This document shows positions 19,390 through 31,100 of a DNA stretch of 33,168 nucleotides, in pieces; within the stretch, counting starts at the first letter, position 1; each line of letters opens with the position of its first letter. Source of the DNA: Rhizaria sp. SCN 62-66 (Eukaryota; Rhizaria, unplaced); assembly GCA_001724265.1 (NCBI GenBank), contig MEDY01000332.1, forward strand, positions 1-33,168. The letters run 5' to 3'. The position numbers were made by a program, and so were the translations under genes. The notes beneath the pieces were generated by a model. The model had not been told where the DNA came from and made no database searches. It worked only from the letters and a program-made list of their open reading frames with translations.

Positions 19390-20272
19390 GCGGCGCGCTC
19401 GCTTCCGCGTGCTCTAGAGCAGGGAGCAGCAATAGTACACAGCAGCGGCGACCGAGCCTAGTGAACTGTGATTGTTTCCGCTCTGGAGAAGCGCATATCT
19501 ATGATGCTATCTATTGGCTCGCGTTGGGGTTCACCGCCGCCGTTTTGCGTCGCCGCTTTCTCTGCCGCGCTCGCCGTGCTCCTGCTCGTGCGTGGGCGTG
19601 TTTGTGGTGAGGACGCACACTTGACAGGGCCCACGGTCAGTTCACGACTTTCGGGAGATACCGTGTCTCGAAGGCGCGTGACGTGTTTACATATTACCAA
19701 TAAAGCTATATCTCTTAGTTTAAACTTTGCTAAAATAGACTTTTCAATCTCTCTCAGCTCTACGCACAGTCGCAATAACGCGAAAGGTGCTCCCCACCAC
19801 AGTTGCCTGAACCAAAACAGGCGAACGACGTGGCTGCGAAGGACTAAAGCGTGCGCCTTACAGCAGACCTCGCATGCTCTTCATAAGCGTATTGACGCAA
19901 TTTCTTACATGTTAGAAGATGAGTTGCACGTTGATTGAACTTGTATTTTAATTATATCGAGTGACACAGCTTGCTGTGGAGCGTTAATGCGCTTCATGCG
20001 TTGGCTCGTTTCAACTCTCGCGTCATCACACTTTGCATTCAAGCTACGCCGCGCGGCTCCTGGTGGCCTGCATTGGATGTGAATGCTTTATGCAGCACCT
20101 TTCGCAATGGTTCATATCTAGTTTACATGGTTTCAGACTCAGATACGCTCAAGAACGCCGCAAATGATTCCATCCTCTCCTTCACCTTTCTATGCACCCT
20201 CACCTCCTTCTCTAATTCTGATTTCGCGTATTTGCTTCATCTTGTCCCCAGCCTCGGGCCGGTTTCACACCC
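19390..20272. other. Intergenic region before the SLC26 transporter
   Basis: Early bases probably hold the 3' UTR of the small mitochondrial gene; AATAAA occurs at 19699-19704, about 310 bases after its stop. A GCGCATATCT copy is at 19491-19500. About 20163-20260 is pyrimidine-rich and is likely the 5' leader of the transporter. An open frame from the ATG at 19501 has a hydrophobic start but no other coding sign, so I do not call it. Confidence 0.45.
19699..19704 (+). terminator. Possible polyadenylation signal AATAAA
   Basis: The hexamer lies about 310 bases after the stop of the small mitochondrial protein gene, in a locally AT-rich stretch. The assignment rests only on motif and position. 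Confidence 0.25.
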
Positions 20273-23183
20273 ATGCCCCGCGGTTCCAAGCAGCCCGGCA
20301 AGCCCGGCAACCCGGGTGCCGAGCAGAAGAAGCCCCTTCTGGCGACCGACAGCTCCGACCCCGTCGCTTATGGCTCAGACTCCAACGCCGGCAACATCAA
20401 CAGCACGCCGTCGAACAACAGCAGCAGCGCCGCGTCGCGCGCGCTCAACACGGGCGGCTTTGTGCCGATTGCGGGCGAGGACCGCGCGACCGACTTCCCG
20501 CACAGCGTCGAGTACGTCGAGGGCGATGCGCAGCCCTTCCGCGTCGCGCCGCCCTCGGCCACGCACGCGGGTGGTGCCGGCGCCGGCAGCAGCAGCCTCG
20601 CCGCCGCCGCCACCGAGCCCGTCTCGATGTCCGCGCTCTCGTCCGGCGGCAAGCCCGGCGACCACGGCCTTGGCGGCGAGCACAGCGTGCTGCTTGAGGA
20701 CGGCGAGGACAGCAGCGGCATGGGCCCGCAAATGCAGTACGCTGACGCGGCCGCGCACGGCGCCACGGAGCCCGGCGCGGGGAGCTGGGAGGCGCGCCTG
20801 CAGTACATGAAGTACTACCTGGCCATCGCAATGTGGCTGCCCAAGTATAACTGGCGCGACCGCCTGCTGGGCGACATGGTCGCCGGCCTTTCGATCGGCG
20901 CCATGCTCATCCCCCAGGTACGTCCGCGTGACCACGTGATCTGTGACAAACACAGTGCCTCGATGCGTTATCCATAATATGGACACGCACAGAGGACACT
21001 CGCGACCGAGGTCTTAGTTTGAGCTACAATTTAATTAGATGACGAACACAAACGCCGATGTCTCACATATTGTTGTTACGTGCTCTCTTTCTTTCTATCT
21101 TCCTTCTCTTGTTTAGGCAATCGCGTACGGCTCGATCGTGGGCGTGTCGCCAATGTACGGGCTGGTGACGGCCTTCTTCCCCTCGCTCATCTACTTCCTG
21201 CTGGGTCACTCGCCGATTCTAACCGTGGGCCCCGAGGCCACGACGTCGATGATGCTCGGCCAGGCCATTCTGGCGCTGCCCGAGATCAAGGCCGCGCAGG
21301 TATGTGCTCGCTTCACCGTTCCACTACACTACTCATGCATGCGCACTTGCACTGAAGCTTCTTATCTTCATTATAGTGATACGTGCGAGGTCTTAATGCT
21401 GCCATTTTCATACTTTTTCAAACGCAAGATCGAGCTGTATATACCTCACATATTCCTCTTTTTTTCTTCTTCTTGTTTCCTTTCCTTGCTCCCCGCACCC
21501 TAGGACGCCGGCGAAGACATCGGGCCCAAGGTGCTTCTGGCGGCCGGCGCGATCACGCTGCTGGCCGGCGTCTTCACGCTGCTGCTGGGCCTGCTGCGCC
21601 TCGGCTTCGTCGACTCGGTCTTCTCGCGGCCCGTGCTCTCTGGCTTCGTGTGCGCCGTCGGTATGCTGCTGCTGCTGGACCAGACGCCTAAGATCCTCGG
21701 CCTGCCCCCCTGCCACGACTGCCACGACGAGTTCACGCCCTCCAAGTTCCGCTACTTGTGGCGCCACCTGGTGGTGAACTTCAACGTGCAGTGGCAGACG
21801 GCGCTCATCGGCATCTCGTGCGTCGCCTTCCTCTTCGCTATGGCGCACATCAAGAAGAAGTTCAACAAGAACAAGGTGCTGCCGCTGGTGCCGCACATCT
21901 TCCTCATGGTCGTCACCGTCATCATCATCTCCTGGGCCTGCGACCTCAAGCACTCCAAGGTCCGCGTGCTGGGTGGCAGCGACTCGTCCTTCCCCGCGCC
22001 GCGCCTGCCGTCGATCAATAGCTCCAACATCTCCGGCTACCTCACCGCCGCCATCTCCATCTCGGTCCTGGGCTTCGTCGAGACGCACCTCATCAACAAG
22101 GTCATGCCCGAGTCCGGGCTGGTGTCGCCCAACCGCGAGCTCGTCGCTCTGGGCTGCATGCACCTCGTCAGCTCCGTCTTCGGCGGCTATACGGCCTACG
22201 GCTCGCTCGCGCGCACGCGCGTGTCCGTCTCGGCGGGCGCCACCTCGGCCTTCACCGTGCTCGCCGGCGCCATCATGGTCCTCTTCGCCATGGTCTTCTT
22301 CATGGGCGCCTTCGCGCTGCTACCCGTTGCCGTGCCCGCCGCCATCATCTTCTTCGTCGGCTTCGGGCTGCTCGAGTTCCACGAGCTCGTGCTGTGCTAC
22401 CAGATGAAGCAGTGGATGGACTTCGGACTCGCCGTCGCCATGGTCCTCGTCACCTACCTCTTCAACGTCGACATCGGCATCATGTTCGCCTTCGGCTCCT
22501 GCCTGTTGCTGCTCATCAAGCAACAGAAGCGCCCTGCCGTGCGCCTCATGGGCCGCGTCCACACCAAGCCCCAGGCCGCCACCGACGGCTCCGCGGTCGG
22601 TGGCGGCGGCGACCGCCGCTCGCGCGTTCACTACGGCGGCGGCGGCGCGGCGGCCGAGGCCGAGGACGCCGCGGGCGCGGCCGCGGAGCCCTACTACGAG
22701 GTCGCCGAGGGTACGAACCTGCACGCGGAGGAGCTCGAGGGCGTGCTGATTTACCAGATCGACGGCCCGCTCTTCTTCTCCAACGCCGAGGGGCTCAAGG
22801 ACCGCACGCGACGCATCGAGTACTTCGGCAACGTCGTCTCGCACCCGTCCGAGCCCGTCAAGCCGCTCGCGCTCAAGGGCATCATCTTCGACCTCACGGC
22901 CGTGACGTCGATCGACTCGTCGGCGTCGCAGGTGATTAAGGAGATCATCGACGACTACAACAAGCGCGGCGTGCCCGTGTACATCGTCAAGCTGCGCCGC
23001 TCGCTGTACGAGACCTTCGTGGCCGCGGGCATCATCGCCTCGCTGGGCCAGGAGAAGCTCGTGCGCGACATCGCCACCGCGGTCGCCGGGCTCGAGGCCT
23101 CGCTCGACGCCAGGCACGACGCCGAGGCCGCCGCCGCCGCAGCCGCGCGCGCCGCCGTCGCCAACGCCGTCTCAAACGCCTAA
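20273..23183 (+). CDS. SLC26/SulP anion transporter with STAS domain (three exons)
   Basis: SulP/SLC26 proteins move sulfate and other anions across membranes. Exons are 20273-20917, 21117-21299 and 21504-23183, giving 835 residues; both introns (199 and 204 bases) are phase 0, with donors GTACGT and GTATGT and T-rich acceptors. The first 190 residues are a hydrophilic Ser/Gly/Ala tail. The membrane domain opens with YNWRDRLLGDMVAGLSIGAMLIPQAIAYG split across intron 1, followed by the family region VGPEATTSMMLGQAI and about a dozen hydrophobic segments ending near LLLLIKQQKR. A Gly/Ala linker leads to a STAS domain (about 680-815) with LIYQIDGPLFFSNAEGLK and the IIFDLTAVTSIDSSAS loop. All family hallmarks are intact, so it is probably functional. 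The exact substrate cannot be read from sequence. The wording around GPEA recalls fungal-type SulP proteins. Confidence 0.92.
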
Positions 23184-23885
23184 GCGCGCACGCGTGCACG
23201 CATGGGCGCGCTCGCGTCCGCGGGGACGCGTCATTGCAGTGTATACTGTTCGCTGAGCGCTGAGTGAGTGAACAACGAGTGTGTCGCAAAGCTCAGTGCG
23301 TTACAGTAAATAGTCCGTGCGTGCAAGAGCGTGGCTTTTGCGGCGCGGACGTATTATCTATCAGGAATGAATGAATTAGTAGTTGTGTGATTATATAATA
23401 TTGTGGTTGGGTTTAATAGTGAGACAAACCGGAATTAGAACCAATAATACACGTATTACCAGTATTTAAATAAGATCAAACACCCTACGTATACGTTGAG
23501 CTGAAGTGACCTTTTGATGGTGACAAAATGAGAGTTGTATTGTTCAGATGATCGCGAGACTAAATAGGCGTTCATGATTAATAACTCGTACCTACAGTGT
23601 CAGTTTGTAAGCAGCATATATGAGCTTTAAGAAATCATGACCCTGCTCATTCTAAGTAGCAGAAGTTTTGTCGTCTATCTAACATGGCACGCCTCGTAAA
23701 GCACGCCTCGTAAAGTAAGAAGTGGGCTAAGTGTTGTCGTCGTTTCACAGCAATCCGGCGCCGCAGCAGAATCATCATCAGCAACAGCAAGAATCCCATA
23801 TGTCCAGAGATCGTGGTCGCTTTAGTGATGCAATGGTGGTGCGATCACCGGCACAGCCACCGTCGCTGTCCCCTTGCTGTCGTGT
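23184..23885. other. Intergenic region between convergent genes
   Basis: The transporter and the next gene converge here. About 23340-23680 is AT-rich and probably contains both 3' UTRs. A perfect 14-bp tandem duplication lies at 23687-23714. No RNA gene or exon is apparent. Confidence 0.5.
23687..23714. repeat. Perfect 14-bp tandem duplication
   Basis: GCACGCCTCGTAAA occurs twice without a gap. Like the 20-bp duplication at 5501-5540, it sits between two converging genes. Confidence 0.95.
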
Positions 23886-25025
23886 TCAAGCTTCCACGAC
23901 CGCCGCGGCCACCGCAGGGGCGGCCACAGCGGCCACAGTCACCGCAGCAGCATCGGCTACAGCAGCCGCGGCAGCAGTGCTCGGCCACGACGCGGTGTCG
24001 GCGCTGTTGGGGCCGTGGGTCAGCGGCGGCAGGGTCACCACCCGCGCCTGCTCGCACGCGCTGCGGAACTCCCCCGTGGCCGTGACTGAAGCAGCAACAG
24101 CGGCGGCGGATGCTGGCGCGGTGGTGGGGCGCGCGTGCGTGTAGTAGCCGTTGCTGCCGCCGCCCGCGCCCGTGACGTAGCCCGTGTTGCGGTAGTCGTA
24201 GCTGCTGAAGCCCTTGCGCAGCGGCCCCTCGGCCGCGGCGTCGCGCGGCCCGCGCGTCTGCTGCGCGACCGTGGGCACGGGCAGCCCCGTGAGCAGGTCG
24301 TGTGGCCGCCCGCGCGTCTCCAGCTCGCGCAGGCGCTGGCGGCGCGCGGCGCCGTCGGGCGGCGGCGGCGGGACGAAGAGGCGCGCCATCTGCGTGCGCA
24401 GGTCGCCCAGGTGCTGCGCCGCCGCCACGCAGTCCGCGGGGGCCGGCTTGCGGCGCGGGCGCAACGCGGGGGCCTCCGCGGGCACAGCCATTGCGGGGGC
24501 CAACAGCGCCCACCGACGCTCGGCCGCGCTGCTGTTGCTATTGCTATTTGTGTTGCTGTTACTGCAACTACCGTCAGCGTCGGCCGCCGAGGAGGTGACG
24601 TTGTCGCTTGCAGCTGCGTCGCCGGCGTCAGAGGAGTATGCGTGGGCAAGACAGCCACGCGCACCGGCGCGGGCGCAGGCCCCGTGGCGCAGCTCGTGGG
24701 GCAGGCGCGCGGGCACGGGCCCGAAGCGCGCGGGCTGCGACGGGAACTGGGCGGACTGCACGGGCGCGTGCGCGGGCGGGGGAGCCGCCGCGTAGCGCAC
24801 GCGGCCCGTCAGCGCGCGCGGCAGTGGCGCGCGCGGCACGGGGTCAAAGTACTGCTGCAGAGAGTGATACTCGGCGGAGAATGGCTGTGCAGAAGACAAA
24901 CGTGGACATGAAGAAACGCTCGGTGAGCATTGGGTCCGCTGGACGCGACACCGTCCTCAATGAAGGGAATATAATTTAAGGAACAATTAAACACAATATA
25001 TAACGATGCGTACCTTCTTAATCAT
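23886..25025 (-). CDS. Uncharacterised protein with a four-codon first exon
   Basis: I do not recognise the family. The long frame has no ATG at its 5' end, but a clear acceptor (pyrimidine-rich, ending TCTGCACAG) precedes base 24884. Upstream, 25025-25014 reads ATG ATT AAG AAG followed by donor GTACGC. Joining 25025-25014 to 24884-23886 across a 129-base phase-0 intron gives a 336-residue protein starting MIKKPFSAEYHSLQQYF. It is Pro/Ala/Arg-rich with a Ser/Asn patch (about 120-145). More conserved-looking parts are PLPRALTGRVRY near the start, AAAQHLGDLRTQMARLF, and RGRPHDLLTGLPVP followed by PLRKGFSSYDYRNTGYV. Short TGLPVP and YDYRNTGY motifs in a basic, disordered protein recall some axonemal microtubule-associated proteins, but this is a weak analogy. 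The Ala-rich tail ends in TGA. It is divergent from ARP3. Confidence 0.65.
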
Positions 25026-25471
25026 TGTTGTTGACGATGAGCCTATCGCACAGGGGACGAATTCAGGGAGCTGGACTGGTCACTGACTCGCGAGTTTTTT
25101 CGGCCCAGTCGCCCGAGATGACCGTGAGCACATCGACTGGAGGCTAGCGCACGAGGTCGGGGTGAGGTCGAACGAGATGGTGATTTTCGCAACGAAGAAC
25201 GTTCAGATAGACGTAGCTTTGATTTATTGAGCTTTTACCTCAGTTTTATTCTTTTAATTTCTCTCATTTTCTGCACCACGTCTCTTGAGCACGAGATGAG
25301 AACGGCTAAGGGCCGCCAAGTGACGTCGTCGGTGTTGAAAGATATTTCCTTTTCATCTCGCGTTTTTTGATTTCCTGCCACACTCTCGAGCCTTCTGCGC
25401 ATATCTTGCCGATTCTTCCGGTCTCTCACCACCACTTTGTCTTGTTTTCCGCCCTTTCACCTGCTTCAAAG
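25026..25471. promoter_or_regulatory. Divergent promoter region of ARP3 and the uncharacterised gene
   Basis: Only 446 bases separate two divergent ATGs. The middle (about 25200-25270) is AT-rich. On the ARP3 side the plus strand becomes pyrimidine-rich from about 25340 (TTCCTTTTCATCTCG, then CTTGTTTTCCGCCCTTTCAC) up to the ATG. A TGACGTCG word is at about 25321 and a GCGCATATCT element at 25397-25406. Confidence 0.5.
25397..25406 (+). promoter_or_regulatory. GCGCATATCT element upstream of ARP3
   Basis: This ten-base word lies about 66 bases before the ARP3 ATG and is identical to 19491-19500. Its last eight bases match the elements before TBCCD1 and the ParB-like gene. It sits in the pyrimidine-rich leader. 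A promoter role is inferred. Confidence 0.4.
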
Positions 25472-27448
25472 ATGTCCATCAAGCCTCCCGTTGTGCTGGA
25501 TAATGGTACTGGGTACGTCCTTGCTCCCCTTTCTCCCCGCCTCTCGTCCGCAGCCCCCGCGCGTCGCGCGCCCATCACCGCGGCGCCCCGACCTGCCTCC
25601 CGACCCGCTCTACCCCCGCACCGCTTGCGTTCTTCGCGCCCGCCGCGCCTTGGCCCGCCCCAGGGCTCGGGAAATGGCCCCGCCGTCTCGTTCTTGTCTG
25701 AGTGAGGAGGCGGTGGCAGGCGCGCTCCCAGCCCACAAAGAGCCCTCAGCACGAGCGCTGCCCCTCCCTTGCGCCCCTTTCCTGCGCGCCGCCATCATAC
25801 TGTTAGCGCTCAATTTCGCAAGAGCTACACTCACAACTCTTCTTTTTACATCATCTTTTATTTCGTTTGCTCCTGCTTGCGTCTATCTTGCTTGCGATCT
25901 ATTCCTCTGGAATCGACACTTCGCTCGTGCACTCAAATCAACTCTCCTCTCGTATCTTTTTGTTTGCTGCCACAGCTTCACGAAGCTGGGTTACGCGGGC
26001 AACTTCGAGCCCAGCGCGCTGATCCCGACGTTTATCTCGACGGTGTCCCAGCGCGTGGCGGACAAGAAGGACGATGCCGAGGACCTCGACTTCTTCATCG
26101 GCCACGACGCCACCATCAAGCGCCCTAACTACAACGTCGACTACCCCATCCGCGAGGGTGTGGTGTCCAACTGGGACAACATGGAGAAGTACCTCCAGCG
26201 CTGCATCTACCAGCACCTGCGCGCGGACCCCGAGGAGCACTACTTCCTCATGACCGAGCCCCCGCTCAACTCACCCGAGAACCGCGAGTACACGGCCGAG
26301 ATCATGTTCGAGACCTTCAACGTCCCCGGCCTCTACATCGCCGTCCAGGTACGTATAACCAAACAGAACAACTCATTAGTCGTGTGTATCTCACCTACTA
26401 TTATTTCATCACATAGATTGTTGCTGAGCCATATCTCACTCGATTACATCTCTTTTTCCTCTCCCTTCTCTCTCTTAGGCCGTGCTGGCGCTGTGCGCGT
26501 CGAAGCTGTCGACCAAGGAGGGCCGCTCCACGTCCGAGGTGACGGGCACGGTCATCGACTCCGGTGACGGTGTGACGCACATCGTGCCCGTTGTGTCCGG
26601 CTACGTGATCGGCTCGTGCATCAAGCACATCCCGCTGGCCGGCCGCACCATCACCGACTTCATCGCCGAGCAGCTGCGCAACCGCGGCGAGCCGGTGCCG
26701 CCGGACCAGATCCTCGACGTGTCGCGCCGCATCAAGGAGATGCACTGCTACGTGTGCCCCGACCTGGTCAAGGAGTACGGCAAGTACGACGCGCAGCCCG
26801 ACAAGCACTTCGTCACTTACGAGGGCGCCGACACCAAGACCAAGAAGCCCTTCACCGTTGACATCGGCTATGAGCGCTTCCTGGGCCCCGAGCTCTTCTT
26901 CAATCCCGAGATCTTCTCCTCGGACTTCTCCACCCCGCTGCCTGACCTCATCGACCAGGTCGTGCAGGCCTGCCCCATTGACACGCGCAAGAAGCTCTAC
27001 TCGTACATCACGCTCTCCGGCGGCTCCACCATGTACAAGAACTTCACGCGCCGCATCGAGCGCGACCTCACCAAGAAGGTCAAGGAGCGTCACGACAAGA
27101 ACATCGCGGCCTTCCCCGACATGGACCTCAAGATGCTCGACGTCAATGTCATCACGCACCCTTTCCAGCGCTTCGCCGTCTGGTTCGGCGGCTCCATGCT
27201 CGCCGCGCAGCCCGACGTCATCAAGTCCTTCCACACCCGGTACGCCGCCTGTCACGATAGTATCGCACACAACATCTACAAACTGCGCAGTTATTTCACT
27301 GTCATACTCCCACAAGTGTCTCACCTATACGCTCACAACACGTTTTCTTATGTTCTTTTGTTCTTTGTTCTCTTCGTTGTACAGTGCGGACTACCTCGAG
27401 CACGGTCCCCGCATCGCCCGCACCAACCCCGTCTTCCAGTCCCTCTAA
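25472..27448 (+). CDS. ARP3: Actin-related protein 3 (ARP3), four exons
   Basis: ARP3 is the ATP-binding actin-like subunit of the Arp2/3 complex, which nucleates branched actin networks in the cytoplasm. Exons are 25472-25512, 25976-26348, 26479-27239 and 27385-27448, for 412 residues (human about 418). Introns of 463, 131 and 145 bases start GTACGT, GTACGT and GTACGC and end in AG after T-rich tracts; phases are 2, 0 and 2. The phosphate loop [15 protein letters not shown] is built across intron 1. The middle has [35 protein letters not shown] across intron 2, the second phosphate loop [33 protein letters not shown], and [11 protein letters not shown] near the nucleotide site. The C-terminus [10 protein letters not shown], then [11 protein letters not shown] across intron 3, matches the family. 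All key motifs are intact. The first exon is only 41 bases long. Confidence 0.97.
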
Positions 27449-28192
27449 GCGCTCCCTCGACAAGGGCTTCTCTCGGCGCCTCCTGCGCCGCGAGCAGCGC
27501 GTGAGACTGAGACGTTGGTGTTGTCGGTCGTTGGTAATTGTGAGTCAGTGAAATGAGTGATTAAAGTTTGGTTTGGTTTTTTGATAATATTGATATCTAT
27601 CAATTGTATACTACGCGAAGAGACACGGCAGGCAGGCGGACGCGGGCACGGGGCGAAAGCTGCGCGCGCTCGAGCAAATGAACAAACAAACAACAATGTA
27701 AATAGCGGCACGGCGCGCAGTGCAGCGACTACGTCAGCATGGTAGTAACAACATGAGGACGGTCGCTGCGTGCGCGGAGTGCGACAAAAAAACAAACAAT
27801 TTCTTTATAAACATATCTTAAATACATATGTACATGCATCAATTACTCTTTACACGTTGTGCAAGACCTGATTAAATCGAATACGTGCCATGCCGCAAGC
27901 TCACCATTTGCCACCACAAACGAGTTTTGAGCGTTTGAGAGTACAACGAGTTTGTTAAGCCCAGCCGTTTGAGCTATATCATCTGTCCACGCGTGTCTCT
28001 GTCAGATATACGATAGATGCGTTAACATAAAACGAATTTCTCTTTTAATGCAACTCAGTATTGTCTTATCACGCCGCATATCTCCTTGCCATTTTTGCAT
28101 CGCGGTTGGTCCCTACTCGTCATCAGCACCCACCCAGTCCCTCCTCTCGCCTGCGCCCTCAGCGCCCGCGTCAGCCTCTTTTCCGCGCCCGG
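27449..28192. other. Intergenic region between ARP3 and the ParB-like gene
   Basis: Both neighbours point right, so this holds the ARP3 3' end and the next promoter. About 27570-27610 and 27790-28060 are AT-rich. From about 28080 the plus strand is pyrimidine-rich and rises in GC up to the ATG at 28193. I see no separate gene. Confidence 0.45.
28072..28084 (+). promoter_or_regulatory. Shared element CGCCGCATATCTC upstream of the ParB-like gene
   Basis: It is identical over 13 bases to 13711-13723 before TBCCD1. It lies about 110 bases before the ATG at the start of the pyrimidine-rich leader. Function is inferred from recurrence. Confidence 0.4.
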
Positions 28193-31100
28193 ATGTCTTC
28201 TCCGCCCTCGCGCTTTTCCGCGCCCGCGCCCGTGTCGCGCGCGCGCCGTTTCTTCTCGCCCCTGGCCGACGGCAGCGGCGACTTGGGCGACCAGGACGCC
28301 GCCGCGCTGCCCTCGGCCGCCGTCGCCGAGCTCGCACCCACGCAGCTCTCCGTCGGTTACGCGTCCGCCTTCCTCCGCGCAGCCTTTCTGCTTGACCTCT
28401 TTGCCAAGGTACGGCTCAGCTACAGCTGCTGTCTTGATGCTGCTGTGTGCAGGCTACTCTTCCGGATGCGAAGCGTGAGCTTAGCAGATTTTGCGATTCT
28501 TAATTCTGCGTTCCGCGATGCAGCTATCTCACAATCACAACATTGTCTATCTTTACGCTTGTTGACGTTTATTTGTTATAACTTGTCTTGCTTTCCGACC
28601 TTCTGCCATATGCTACATTGAACTACGCTTCTCGCCAATCACTCTGTGTGCCCCTGTTTCACTTTGTCTGTACCTGCTCCCCCTCTCGCTTTCGCTCTTA
28701 CCCCGCGCGCGCGCACAGTCTGGCCCGCACGCCGTGGTGACGTATCTCTACCACAAGGCCGTCACATGCGTTATTGGCCCCGCAATGCACTACGACGCCA
28801 GCGACGTCACCAGCACTCGCGCTAGCGCAGTCACAGACGGCAGCTGCGCCAGCGGCGAGGGCAGCGGCGCCGCCGCCGTCGACAGCCCACGACTCTACCT
28901 CATCGACCGGCACCATACGTGTCTTGCGCTCGCCATTGCCGCGGCCGCAGACTCCGCCTCCGTCCCGCGCAACAGCGCCAACACTGGCGGGGCCGCTGCT
29001 GTCGGTCCGTTCACGGCGACCGTGTTCCCGCTCGTCTCAGCGCTGTCGTCGGGCCACCCCCTCGGCGGCCTTGGCCTCACCGCCGCCGCCGACCCCGACG
29101 CCGCCGCCGACGGCAGCGCGGGCATGATTGCGGGCGTGGGCGCGGGCGGGGGCGCGCGGAGCGCCAGCGGCAGCGCGGGCGGGTCCTGCAGCCAGTGCGG
29201 CCGCCGGCGCTGCACCAGCGTGACCGCCGCGCTCGCGTTCGCGGCCGCCACCGCCGAGGCAAACGCCGCTGCACTCCAACAGCCGCAACAGCCGCAACAG
29301 CAGAAGCAGCAGCAGCAGCCTAGTCGGCGGCGGCCGCTAAGTCTCGATGGTGACGGCAACAAAGCCGAAACGAACGATGACAAGCCGCGCAGCCGGCGGC
29401 CGTCGCCCCCGTCGTCGCAGCAGCGCTCGCTCTTGGACGGGGGCAGCGGCAACGACCACGATGCGAGTGGTGCTGGCGACGAAGGCGCTCTCTCCAGCCT
29501 CCCCCCTCTTCCCGCGGCCACTGCCACGGCGGCTGCAACAGCGACCGCCGCTGCGCCTGCGACGGTGCAGTACTGCGTGTGCCCGCGCGCGTTTGTGTCG
29601 CTAACGGACGACCTTTCCTGGCTGGCGCCCGCGGACTTCTTTTCTCAGCTGCGCGCGCGCGGCTATGCGGCCCCCGTCGACGTCGACGCCGTGCCCGTGC
29701 CCGCCGCCCCCGCCGCGGCCCCCGCCGCCGCGCTCACGTCAGCGGCGGCGGCGTCGGTCGCTGCGGTGTCGGTCGCGGCGCGGCCCCCGTTGCGTTCGCT
29801 CTTCACGCTCCCTGACGCGCCCTTCAAGTCGCTCTCGTGGGCCGTGCGCCACCGCGCGCCTGCGCTGGGCGGGCCGGGCTATACGCTGCCGTCGTGGCGC
29901 TTCGTGCACGCGTCCACGTCCTGGGCCACGTATCTGCACCGCGCCTGGCCCGGCGTGCTGGGCCGCGACTGCGCCGCGCTGGCGCTGCCCGCGCGCGCCG
30001 CGCCTGCCGCCGCCGCCGCCGTTACGGTCGCCACAGGCGTCCCTGGCGGCGGCAGCGGCAGCAGCAGGGTCACACGCGCCGCGCTCGAGGCGCTCGTCGC
30101 CCGCCTCGGGCCCGTCGTCACGCTGCGCAGTGACAGATACAGCAACAGCAATTGCAACAGCAGCAGCAGCAGCAGCGGTGCGAACGCTGTATCGACTGCA
30201 GAGACTGCGACTGCGCCAGCGAGTGCGTCTGCGACCGAGTGCTCGGCCGTGCGCGGCGCGCTGCGGCTGCTGGTGGCGGGCCCGCTGTGGTGGCCCGAGC
30301 TGGCGCCCGCCGCGGTCGACGCGGGTGCCGAGCTCTGCCTGCTGCCGCTCGCGCGCTGCATGCCGGGCTTCGTCGGCAGCGCCGGCGCCAGCGCGGGCTC
30401 CGCGGCCACGGCCGCCGTCGCCGCACTCACGCACGCCACCGGCGCCGCGGTCACCGGCGCGGCGGACGCTGCTGAGGCGGGCGCGCTTTCTGCGGCTGGT
30501 TCACGGACGTCGGGGACCCCCGTCGCCGCCCTGGACCGAAACGAACCCGACGCCACTGCCGCTGCCGCTGCTGCTGCCACGGCTGCCGCGGACGCGGTGC
30601 GCGAGGTGATTGAGAGCGACGTGTCGCTCAAGGTCACGCTGCCGCCGGAGCTGCTTTCGCGCTTCCCCACCGCGGGACCGGCCGCGGGCTCAGTCGCTGA
30701 GGCGGCGCAGGCTGCGGCCGCGGGCTCTGGCGCTGACGCGCAGGCCGCGCGGAGTATGGCCAGGGGCATGCGCGGCGCGGCCTCGGCCGGCAACCTGGTC
30801 GAGCTGGCCGCTCACAGTCACCTCGCTGCTCACGGTCACCCGAGCCACCACAGTCACAACGCGAGCGTGGACGCCGGCAGCAGCAGCAGCAGTCTCGGCT
30901 CACTGCTCCTCGATACAGCCCTTCCGCAGTCGCTGTCGCAGTCTCAGGTGCAGCCGTTGCCGGTCCCCGGGCTCGGCAAGCCCCCCTCCCCGACCGCGGT
31001 GGCGGCGGCGGCGGCGGACGGTCTCTTCAGCCCCAGCGGCGGCGTCCCGCGGCCCTCACCGTCGCCGACCTTCTCCACCGCCTCCGGCGCGGGCTCCGTG

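Noticed and set aside
28061-28192. An upstream extension of the ParB-like frame
   Set aside because: It has no ATG before 28193 and overlaps the pyrimidine-rich leader.
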